Source: Rhinopomastus cyanomelas
Taxonomy: Eukaryota; Chordata; Aves; Bucerotiformes; Rhinopomastidae
Length of the DNA stretch: 64,000 nucleotides
Assembly (NCBI GenBank): GCA_013400115.1
Contig: VXBP01000350.1
Location: 1 to 64,000, forward strand
Reading direction: 5' to 3'
A program made the position numbers and the translations under genes. This document shows, piece after piece, positions 38,033-50,000 of the stretch; position 1 is the first letter of the stretch, and each line of letters opens with the position of its first letter. The notes under the pieces were generated by a model. It had not been told where the DNA came from and ran no database searches. It worked only from the letters and a program-made list of their open reading frames with translations.

Positions 38033-41000
38033 GTAGAGGAAACACCTTTCTGGCTCCTCTTTACCCCTTTCTGCAGACAGGGACTCGAATCAAATGGGTT
38101 TTCAAATTCCTTTGACTGTGTGGAGGGCAAACTGCTTCCGGACAGATACGAGAGAGTTTCTCCTCACTGGCATGGCCTCTTGCCTGGCAATGAGAGATGA
38201 GGCAAAGGAACAGGGTGGGGGGGACACTAACATGGTTGTGTTTGTCTTCCCTGCTTCCCGGACAGAGCCGGCGTGTCTGCTCACAGATGGAAAGTAGGGC
38301 ATGAAGCCCTCTCCTTTCCTGTCTCATTTTGTCCCACTGTCTTGTCGGGAGGGGTTGAGAGAGGGGCTGAGGCAGGGGGTCCTGACAGCCAGCTCAGGCC
38401 AATTCTCCACACCAGACTGTCTGATTATTTTCAGTGCAGAAAGGACTAGGCCTAGAGGTTTGATTCCCATTCCTGGACAACACTGGGATGGCAGCCGTCT
38501 TGTAGAGGACATTTCCCAGGGAAATTTCCGAGGACATTTCCTCCTTCAGTTTGGTTTTCTTTTTCTTTGTAAGAAAGACACAGTAAAGCTGAACTCACTG
38601 AAGTTTTAACCCGGACCAACCCTCCTGTAGAACTCCCCTTTCCTATCCCCTTTCCTATCAGCCCGTAGGTAACTGACGCTCTGCATGTCCTGCTTTTCTG
38701 AAGCAAGTCTGTGTTGTCAGTCTCATGGGATCATTTGCTATAAGAGGCAGGACTGATGGTCATTTACTTGTTTTCTGACCAAGTCTGGTGGGGTCTTTGT
38801 CACTCCTCATACCCCCTTCTAAACTACACCAAGAAACAAGAAAGAAGAGGAACAACTTCTTGACATTTATGTTTTGGATGGGGAACATCCTCGTGAGGGA
38901 GGGGAGCTGTAAAAGTTTCCTGGGATGGATTGCTGTGGAGGGAGCTGGTACACTGCCATCTCTGCTTGGATGGTTAGTGCCCTGCTGTGCCACTGAGATC
39001 CTAACAAGTCTATGGGTCCCTATGGGATTCACCCCAGGGTGCTTCAGGAGTTGGTGCCAGAGCTGGCTAAGCCACTCTCCATCATTTATCCCCGGTCTTG
39101 GATAACCGGGGAGGTTCCAAGTGATTGGAGCTTGGCCAAGGGGGTGCCCATCCACAAGAAGGGCTGGAAGGAGGATCCGGGGAACTCTAGGCCTGTCAGC
39201 CTGACCCCAGTGCCTGGCCAGGTTATGGAGCTGATCATCCTGAGGGCCATCAAGCGGCAAATACAAGGCAACCAGGGGATCCTGCACAGCCAGGTTTAGG
39301 AAAGGAAAGTCCTGCCTGATCAATTTGATCTCATTCTATGACTGGGTGGCTGCCCAGTGGGTGGGGGAAAGGCTGTGGATGGGGTCTACCCAGACTTCAG
39401 CAAAGCCCTCGGCACAGTCTCCCACAGCATACTGCTGGAAACGCTGTCAGCCCAGGGCTGGGATGGGGGCACCCTCTGCTGGGTGAAAAACTGGCTGAGT
39501 GACCGGGTGCAGAGACTGGTGGCGAACAGTGCTGCAGCCAGTTGGTATCCAGTGACCAGTGGTGTCCCCCAGGGTCTATTCAACATCTCTGCTGATGACC
39601 TGGATGAGGAGACTGAGTTGCCCCTTAGTAAATTCATGGGTGACACTCAGTTGTGGGGAGAGTCAATATGCTGCAGGGGAGGAAGGTGCTGCAGAAGATT
39701 CTGGCTAGGCTGGGTCAATGGGCAAAGGCCAATGGGATGAGGTTTAACAGGGCCAAGGTCAGGGTCCTACCCATTGGCCACAAGAATGCCCTGCAGCTCC
39801 AGACAGGGGGTGAGGGGCTGGAGAGCAGCCTGGCAGAGAGGGACCTGGCAGCACTGGGTGACAGCCAGCTGAACAGGAGCCAGCAGGGTGCCCAGGTGGC
39901 CCAGAAGGCCAATGGCATTCTGGCTTGGATCAGCAATAGTGTGACCAGCAGGACTGGGGATGTCATTCTTGCTCTGCACTGGGCACTGGGGAGGGCTCCC
40001 CACCAGTGCTGGGGGCAGCTCTGGGCCCCTCACTTCAAGAAAGAAATGGAGGGGCTGGAGCAGTTACAGAGGAGCAACATGGCTGGGGAAGGGACTGGAG
40101 GGAAAGGCTGACAGGGAGAGGCTGAGGGAGCTGGGGGTCTTTAGGCTGGAGAAGAAGAGACTCAGGGGGCAGTGGGGGAGTCCCTTGTGACAAAGTCTTC
40201 TGACCAAGCTGTGCAACTACTATTTCTCCTCCAGGGAACATTCCCTCTCCTCTTCCCATTCAGATGATGGGCTGCCGAGCAGGGCGTTCAGCAGCCTGGG
40301 CTCCACCTGCGTCCTGGAGGAGCGAGTGCAGCTAACTGTGGGCCTGCAGACCCAGGAGAGGCACCTGATCCTGCTCAGCGATGTGCTGGTCATCGCCAAG
40401 TCCAAGTAAGAGGAGCTCACGCTCTCTCCTCCCCAGGGTCTGCTGTGGAAGATGGGCTCTGAAGAGGCATCAAGAACAGCTCTGTTTTACAAGTGCAGGT
40501 CTCAGATGTGGCCTCTCCTCCTTCCACCTCCAGAAACTCTCCTCGATGTTCATGTTTCACTCCATTTTCCTGAGGGGAAAGGCTGCCTGATTGGTTCTTC
40601 CCTTTTGTGTCTCCTTGAAGGACTAGCATGAGGGCCAGAGGCAGTGAGGACAGGCTCCTTCTGCCACATGTAAATGAAGGGCTGAGATTACTTCAGTTAC
40701 TGGCCTGGAAAGCAATTAGCCTAAATCACCGCCTGCCTGCCTGTGGCTCTGGTGAATCACATTGCCCTGCACTGCAGCTGCAGTGCAGCAGCTGTCATAG
40801 AATCATTACGGACTGGAAGGGACCTTGAAAGATCATCTAGTACAATCCCCCTGACACAGCAGGATCACCTAGACCAAGTCACACAGGAACACATCCAGGC
40901 GGGCCTTGAACATCTCCAGTGAAGGAGACTCCACAACCTCCCTGAGCAGACAGTTCCAGTGCTCCGTCACCCTCACTGGGAAGTAGTTTCTTCTCAGCTT

Positions 41001-44000
41001 GATGTGGAACCTTCTATGTTCCAGCTTACAACCATTGCCCCTCGTCCTATCACTACACGACACCGAGAATAGCTCAGCTCCATCCTCCTGACACCCACCC
41101 CTCAAATATTTGTCGACATTAATTAGATCACCCCTCAGTCTCCTCTTCTCCAAGCTAAAGAGACCCAGCTCCCTTAGCTTCTCCTCATAAGGGAGGTGCT
41201 CCACCTCCTTCATCATCTTTTTTGCCCTACTCTGGACCCTCTCCAGCAGTTCCACATCCCTCTTGAACCAAGGAGCCCAGAACTGGATGCAATACTCCAG
41301 GTGTGGTCTCACCAGGGCAGAGTAGAAGGGGAGAAGAACCTCTCTTCATCTGCTAACCACCCCCTCTTCTGATCCACCCCAGCATGCTGTTGGCCCTCTT
41401 GGCCACAAGAGCACATTGCTGGCTCATAGTCATCCTGCTGTCCACCAGGACCCCTAGATCCCTCTCTCCTACACTACTCTCCAACAGGTCAGTCCCCAGC
41501 CTATACTGGTACCTGGGGTTGTTCTTGCCCAGATGCAAGAATCTACAATTACCCTTGTTGTACCTCATTAGATTTCTCTCTGCCCAGCTCTCCAGCCTGT
41601 CCAGGTCTCACTGAATGGCAGCACAGTCTGCAGGGGTGTTGGCAACACCACCCAGCTTTGTGTCATCAGCAGACTTGCTGACAGTGTATGTCCCGCTGCA
41701 GCCACCAACCCCAAGATCTACCTGCACAACCATTGCGTGGTGCCTCCACGTGCTTGAGGGTCTTGTCTGGGGGGGACTTGTTGTCGCTGTATCAACCAGG
41801 CTGAGAGTGGCACTGTCATGCTCTGCAGGTCTAGATCTTTCTTAGGTTAGGATCTGACTTAAGAAACCTATCATTTGCATTTCAGATCCTCCTGCAGCCT
41901 GAAGCTGAAAAAGCAGGTGCATCTGAGTGAAGTCTGGACTGGCACCTGTCTTGGAGAAGTGACAGAGAAGAAGATGGGTCCTGAGAACTCATTTGTCCTT
42001 GGCTGGCCGACTACCAACTACGTCGTCACCTTCAGGTATCTCCTCAGGCACCAGACAACCCTCTGCGGCCTGGCAGCTGCCCCAGCCCCGCATGAATCGA
42101 GCGAAACAATGACCGGGGCTACAGGATCCTAAGCTCTACCACAACTCTTGTTCCCGTGGGGTAGAGGACTTCCAGTCACATCAGGCAGCGCGGTAGAAGC
42201 TTTCATGTTGGGAGACAGTCACCTCAGGCAGATACCTGCAGGCCTGGAAGCCTTTTAGAGAGCCTGTTCCTGCACAACAGCCTATCACAGGCTGTGCCAG
42301 AGTTGTGCCTGAGCCAAAATGGCTCACCAAGGACCAGGGTACCTGGAGGGTTAGGCTTCTTGTTGTCTGGCTAAATCACACCTGGAGCTGGCATATCCAG
42401 AGGGAGCTGAGGTCCCTGCTGCCTCAGACAGCTCTGCCTTCATTTTTCAGGTGTCTCTGCTTCAAAAGCGTCTTTTTGTTTTCTCTCTTGAAAGCCCCAG
42501 CAGCCTCCAAGGGTCGCTCTGCCCCCAGAGTTCTGCTGACACAACCAGGCAGAGCTGGTCTGGCCTCATGGTTTTCCCGTCATGGGGCAGCTTCCTGGCT
42601 GGAAAAAGGAATGGGAACCGCACCCTGGTTTGGTGCAGCTGCCTCCTCGCTTCCAGGGGTCTGGGTAGGCTCCCTTGGGTGGTGCTTCGTGCTCAGACAC
42701 GCAGCTGCTGCTCACGGTGCAGCGCAGACTCGACAGCAGTTCCGTTTGCTTCACTGAGACCTGGGTGCAAAGCGCTGACAGCAGGAAGCTTCCAGGAGCA
42801 GCAGCCGCGGGGAAGGAAATGACAGGGGAAAGGAAACACCAGTTGAAGGTCACTGCGAAAACACCCACAGGGGTCCGGAGGTGAGTTAGCTCCAGCACCA
42901 CCGAGAGACCCCGGCCCCTCATCCGAGCCCTCCCAACCGGAGCAGGACGCGCAGCCCGGTTTGCAGCTGGGACTTTTCACAGTGCCGTGGCTCTGGTTAG
43001 AGCAGGGCAGCAGCAGGGAAGGGCTGGGCTTCTGTTCCAGGGCTTCGCAGGAAGGAGCTTACATCCGTAGGAATGCAGCTGGGTCGAGGCTCCGGCGCCG
43101 GTGCCCCACTCGGCACCCGTCTGAGGCTCTGCCTCCCTTTCTCTGCAGCTCAGCTGAGGTGAAGGAGCGATGGCTGTCGGTGCTTCTGTGGTAAGCGACC
43201 TCCTCCCGGGTGCTTCTCCGCAGCCCTCGGAGATGTCTCCCCTGCAGGGTGCCAGATGCACTCTGACTCTTGCTTGTTTGTTCCCCGTGTTTGGGTTGAG
43301 TCTGCTGTTTCCACTGGTGTTGGGGCAGAAGTGTTTTCGGTGGGGAGAGGGAGAGAGGTGTGTGGGGAGCAGGATGCTGGCAGGTGCTTCGTAGACACAG
43401 CTGCCTGCATTGAGGTCCCGCTGTGTGTGGTGACCCTGGGCTAGAGCCTCAGGAAAGGCAAAGCCACCAGGCAGTGTGAACCCTGCATGTAAGTGCTGCT
43501 GTCATCACAGTGCTCTGCCTTTCAGGCACATCAACGAGGCCAAACAGAAGGAGCATCTCAAGAGCCTGACCCTGCAGATCTTTGTGCTGGATGCCACCAG
43601 CTGCTCTTCAGTAAGTAAAGCCAACAGCAGTGCTGCATGGACAGGGAGAAGGCAGCGCTTGGTGCTGCGGCTGCTGTCGCTGTTTGAAAGCAAAGTGCCA
43701 CCTAGAAATGTTTTAGAGAGCGTCTGGGCAGCCAGAACCTTCTCCCTGGGAGCCCACTCAAGAGAGAAACTCCAACCAACCATCAGCCGTTCTTAAGACC
43801 TTCTTTGTTTGCTCTGTTTCCCTTTCTAGGCTGCTGCCATCAGCGTGTCCAATGTGGAGACTGTAGAGAGCGTGATCAAGAGGACCCTGCATCAGCTTGG
43901 GCTCCCTGTAAGTGGCAGTTGCACAGCCTGACAGACGTCAGCAGCATCTGGTTTAGAAGACAAGTCTGTAGTACATCTGTGCTGTAGTAGGGGACAGCAC

Positions 44001-47000
44001 AGATGAGGACAAGTCTAGATTTCTTGTACTGAGCCACAGGATGGGAAAACTCTGGAGCACCAAGATGAAGTTGCCTAGTTGTGTGGGTGCCAAGCATCAG
44101 GAACACTGGAGGTTCCATATAGATATCAGAAGGACCTTCTTCCCAGTGAGGGTGACAGAGCTCTGAAAGGGTCTGCCTAGGGGGCAGGGGGATTGGATTA
44201 GATGATCTTTCAGGGTCCCTTCCGATCCCTGATGTTCTCTGATTCTGTGATTCTGTGAACACGGATGTGTTCATATCCCCAGGCTAAGTTCAAAACTGGT
44301 ATAATAACATCTTCTAGACTCCAGAGGACTTCAGCACTTGCAACCCAGACGAGCTTGCCAAAGGATTGTTAATACAGACATGAAATGCTGAACAGATCTG
44401 GTCAATGCCATCTGATGTTATCATCAGATGATCCCTGCCTATTGCAGAGGTCCGCTCGTTCCCATCACAGGCTGAATAGGTACCTCTGACAGAGTTGCAG
44501 TAGTTCACACCCAAGGAAAGTTGTGGGACACTGCTAGAACAGGAGAGGAAAATATCCCATGGGTTTGCATCCTGCTGCTGTCAGCCTTTTCTTCTCTTGA
44601 ACCCTTCACTCTCTGATCTCTGTCAGACAGACTGCTCCTGAAGATAAGTGTGTGTGTCTGCTCCTTGGCCTGTTCGGCTGCCTGTTCCTTTCTGAACGTG
44701 GAGCAGCCATGGGGACTCTCACCCTGACCCCATTCACCTCATAGTTTTCTCTTACCTGTTCCTCCACCACCAGGACAGGACGAGTGACCACCACCTCTGG
44801 GTGATCTCAGGAAAAGAAGACCCTGCTTACCCTCTCATTGGTAAGAGCACTGCCACTTCCCTCAGTCCTAGTGCCCCTGAAACAAGGGATAAATGACCCC
44901 AGTGGGTGGCGGGGTGGGTGTTTGTCAAAGCATCATCTCAGGCATCACACTCTTCACTTAAAAAGGCAGTGGCAGGGACCTGTTGCTCCTGTGAGATGTC
45001 ACTCATCTCTCGTGGTCTCAGCATCCAGGCTCAGTCAACACGTGGTGCCCTCCCTCCAGGTCTCGGCACTGAGGTCTCTTCCGTGAGCACATCTGTGTGT
45101 CTCTTTTCAGCAGATGCTCTGTGTGAGCAGGACGTTTCCAGGCTGCCCTAAGGAGATCTTTCAGCACAACAAATGCAGACAGATGATGGGCTTCGCAGCC
45201 CGCTCCCAGTCCTGTGGCTGCTGGCATGGCCTTGCAGAGCTGCGTGCTCCGAGGCCGATGGGTCTCTTCTGCTCACAATGTTTGGTCAATGTGGCAGTGC
45301 CCGCAAGCCCAGCAAAACCAGTCAGGAGTGCTTCGTTCCTTAAAGCTCTGGAGCACTGCTACTGAGCTGCCAGCCGGGCTCAGCTGGCTGGACTGACTCA
45401 TAAAGCAGTGATCGGACACCTGCAGAGAGGTGCCTTGGCCTCATTGCTCCACAGGTAGAGGTTCTGAGCACCGTTGCTTAGAGGTCCAGATGCAGCAGGA
45501 GCCGTTGGATGTGGCTGCATCCTTGTGCGTGGACATGGAGCTATTGTCACACAGCTCGCTCTTCACATGCTTCTCTGCTCCACAGGGCACGAGCACCCCT
45601 TCAGCATCGCATTGAGCTGCCTCCGGGACTCTGCTGGCCAGCAGCAAGGAACCAACAATAACACCCTCCTGACTGATGGGACAGAGGCTTCCTGCCTGGA
45701 TCATCTCCCGAAGGAAAAACAGTGCCAGTTCATCCTGAAACCCCGGCTGCAAGCACCAATGCAGCTGAGGAGAGGTAGGGACTGCAGAGGTGTGTTACAG
45801 CCAGGCAGAGCCTGCTGCTTTGCATGGCCGGGCAGAAAAGGGGCAGCGGCTGCTCACTGCAATACAGGAGGCTTCGCATGAACATAAGGAATAACAGCTT
45901 CTTCACTGTAGGGTGACAGAGCCCTGGAACAGGCTGCCAGGAGAGGTTATGGAGCCTCTTGCTCTGGAGGCATTCAAACCCTACCTGGACACAGCCTTGC
46001 ATGACCTGATCGAGGGGATCCTGCTCTGCAGGGGGGTCAGACTGGATGATCTCTAGAGGTCTCTTCCAGCCTCTAACTTCCTGTGGATCTGTGATTTAGT
46101 GCAAATCTCTTGCCAGCGCCTCATGCGTGTCCTGAAGTCACTTGGGTACCTGGACATGTGCAGAGAGAAGAGGCTGCACCAGGGCTTTGTGCAGATGCTC
46201 AGGGGTAGCTCTCTGTCCTGGACTGGTTTCCAGCTGTAGGCCAGTCTCAGAGCACAGACAGCGAGGGTCCCTGGAGAGCAGGAATTGAGCACAAGTGTTG
46301 CTGATGGCTGAGAAAAGAACAAGTGGTGTCAGTGCTCTGCACTGTGCAGCCTTCCCCACCAAGAGCAGTTACTAAACACAGCGGCAGAGCGTCCTTGCTC
46401 TGCTGGGAACTCTGCCTCCGCTGCGGGTCACTGTCTGGATGGCTGGAGAGCAAGGTTTGCATTTCCTTCCAGAGCCACTGCGCAAACACACCAAGAGGAA
46501 AAAGTCCCTGATCGACTGGGCGCTACGCCGTGGCACCGGCACCCCCACGGGCAGCCCTCCTTCGCAGTCACCTACCGCCCCGCGGAAGCTCTTTGGCCTC
46601 TCTCTGTCCTCTGTCTGTCCTGATGGGATCCTTCCCAAGCCTATCATGGTAAGAGCAGCCCAGACGCTGCGCCCTGGTAGAAGCTCGGTGTGTTGAGGCC
46701 AGAGGTTGAAGCAGTTTATGAGGACTGGATGAGTACACAGACCACGACTTGCTTGTGGCTCGACAGCTCGCTCAGGCATGGGGTTGGGAGAGTCTCTCTC
46801 CTGTGCAACCCACACTGCTCGCGTGTGGATGTCCATCCTGCTTCAGCGACGACCTCCAGCCAGGCCACCACAAGCTGACATGAGCGCTGCCGGCAGGCTG
46901 TGCCAGGCTCCCTAGCCCAGGCCTCATGCAGGAGTCCAGGGGGCTCACACTTGCCACAGGGGGCATGTGCCCCTGTAAACTGCATGTGTGGGTTGGCTGA

Positions 47001-50000
47001 CAGGGTCTCGTTCCTGGGTGAACCAAACCTCCTGTGTATCTGTCCCCTTCCCAGTGCTGAGTCGGTAGCAGAGTAGTTGTGTTCGAGTGTGTGGCGCGCA
47101 GCACACACAGACCCCGAGGGATAGCGTCAGCTGGGCTCCTAAGGACAGCTGGTCTTTCTCTCAGGACATGCTGCTCCTGCTGTACCACGAGGGGCCCTCT
47201 ACAAGGGGCATTTTCAGACGCTCTGCCAACGCCAAGATGTGTAAGGAGCTGAAAGAGAAGCTGAACTCTGGAGATGACGTCCAAGTGGATGGAGAGTCAG
47301 TCTTTGTGGCTGCAGCTGTCATCACGGTAGGTTTGAGCAAGGACCCTGGCTTCCTGGGCTCATTTGTAAGGCAGCCTCATGCGTGTGTGGGTAGGAAAGG
47401 TCTGGGGTGGAGAACATTTTCCAGACAGGCAGATTCTCACCTGATGGGTTGGTCCATCTGTGTGCACAGAGGCACCTACCTGACCCAGGCCCAGTGGTGC
47501 TTGTTCTCGCACGCAGACGTGTGCCGTGGCCCTCAGGCCATGGCTGTACTTTGCCCCTCCCAGTGCAAAACAGCCTTCAGCAGGTGATGCTGCACTGGGT
47601 GCCCCCGAGACAGCCATGGTGCCCCAACAGGGGCGACGCTGTGCTGTCTGCCCCATGCGACAACCACGGTACCCGAACAGGGGTGATGCGGTTCTGGGTG
47701 CCTCTGAGACAACCACAGTTGGGCTCCCACCAGGGGCAAGAACATGCCAGTGTCCAGACCCAGCGCCTCAGCTTCTGCACTGATGCAAGCATGAAGCCCT
47801 TCGGTGGCCACAGCAAAGATGCCTCTGCCTGCTGCTGTAGAGATGGGATGCTGTGGGGAGATGGGCAGGGACAAGGGCTGGCTGGACTCCCTCTGCAGCT
47901 GCCCCAGTGCCACAGAGGCAGAGGCCAGAGGACAGCTTGGCAGCAGTGGGAGGTGGGGAGAGATGTGTTTGTGTCGCACTCGCCCTCTGCTTGCTGCAAA
48001 CAAGCGATGACTGTGTGTGTGGGGAAAGTGCCACAGGACTCCAGCACTGACCAGACTGCTCTGCGTGTATGTATTTAATTCAGGATTTTCTGCGAAATAT
48101 ACCTGACAGTGTTCTATCCTCAGACATGCACAGACTGTGGATGGAAGCTGTGGATACGGAGAACCGGGCACATAAGATCAAAGTGATCAAAGGGTTCGTA
48201 ACAGCCTGTGTAGGAGCTGCTTTGGGGGACAAGGGGGAGCACGCAGCCCTGAGCACAGACTCCAGCTGTTGGCAGTCAGGAGAGGCAGCCCTGCCAAGGT
48301 GGTGACAGGGACCTTGAAAACAATTTTGCTTCCTTGAAAGGGCTGCCTGAACCAGAGCAGGGCATCAGCACCCTATGGGATGTGCAGTGTGTCAGACCCC
48401 TTCTTGTCAAGGGCTCCTTGTGGGCTTTGAACCTCTTGGCCTCCACTGACTTCACAGCAGGGATGCGGGCAAAAGCACTGTGAGCTGCCGGCATCTCCTT
48501 GGGGCAGCCACTGCTCTGTCAGGGCGGCAGGGACACGTTCACCCGTGTGTGCTGTGTCCCTCCAGCTCTGAGCCCACTGTGGCCATACAGAGAAAGCGCG
48601 AGTTGGTGGGGAGGTGAGGCGCAGTCCTGCTTCAGTGCCCTGTGGGAGTGTCTCGCGTGGGCTGCAGAAGGGGGCCACAGTATTAGGAAACAGCTTGTGC
48701 TGTTTGACAAGCAGACTTCTGTGAACAGCAGTGTTCTCCTTTGTCCCCTCTCTGTGAACAGCCTCGTGAACCAGCTTCCAGAGGCCAACCTCATCTTGCT
48801 CAGACACCTCTTTGGAGTCCTCCACCACATTGAGCAGAACTCTGGCGTGAACCAGATGACCGCCTTCAACCTGGCACTCTGCATAGCGCCCAACATGCTG
48901 TGGCTGCCGAGTCCCACAGGGCCTGAGGAGGAGAGCAGGTCCACCAAGAAGGTAGACACCCACAGAGTCAGCTTCGTGCCCGTCTCTCACTTCTACTGCT
49001 TTTGATGGGCACTGCCTTTGGAAGAGCAGAGGAAGGCACAGGCTCGGTGATGACTTGGTCTAGGTGATCCTGCTCTGGCAGGAGGATTGGACTGGATGAT
49101 CTTTCGAGGTCCCTTCCAGTCCCTAATGATTCTATGTTGCTGGCTGAGTGGCCCCAGGTTTAGCCCTTTCCTCTTGTAGCTGTGCTCAGGCTGTCTGGGG
49201 GACATAGCCCCTCCGTCTATCCAGAGTGGAGGGGGAGCTGTGGTTGCTTTGCCAGATTAAGTTCCTGTGTGGTCAAATGAGAACAAGGAAGTTGCTGGCC
49301 ACTGCCACTCCTGCTGGCCCTAAAGGCATCTTGCAGGAATAAAGTCAGCCCCGAGACTGCGGGAGGGGATGGAGTGCACGCCTGTGGGGTGCAAGGCATG
49401 AGCAGCAGTGAGGACAGTGCGTACCTGGCTCACGCCAGCAGTCCATGCAGCTCATGTTCTCACCCCGGGTGTGGTTTGTACAGACATAGTGCCGCATCCT
49501 GACAGCAGATTCTGTAGGAAGGTACATCTTTGTCCAAGGAGGAGTGTTCTGGGATGCACTTGCCTTGCTTTGCATGACAGGCTCTGACTCCATGAGACAG
49601 CTCTGTAAATCCATGTCTTTACCAGGTGGCCTTGCTAGTGCAGTTCCTTATTGAAAATTCGGGAGAGATCTTTGGAGGTGACATCGCTTCCTTATTCCAA
49701 AGGCCAGACCAAAAGAAGTCCAGGAGCTCAAAGGAACCTCCAGGTGAAGTGACGGTTCTGTTCCTTCCACAGAAGCTCTACATCTTGTAACAGGCAGGTC
49801 CCTCCTGCACCACGGCTGGCTGTACCTTCAAGGAGAAGCTCTGAGAAGCAGTTGCATTGCCCTTTGCCTGCCAGGCACAGGCAGGATGGAGGGCGGAGCA
49901 GAGGTCTGAGGGCATCACTTCAGACATGGCCCTGCAGGTGGTTGTCTCTCTGTGGCTGCTGCTCAGCCAGGTCCAGCCACGACAAGACCTCAGAGCAGCC

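Noticed and set aside
40258..40264. Alternative acceptor TTCAG for the PH-start exon
   Set aside because: It leaves one base instead of two at the junction and breaks the reading frame with the exon ending 38032. The acceptor at 40231-40234 fits.
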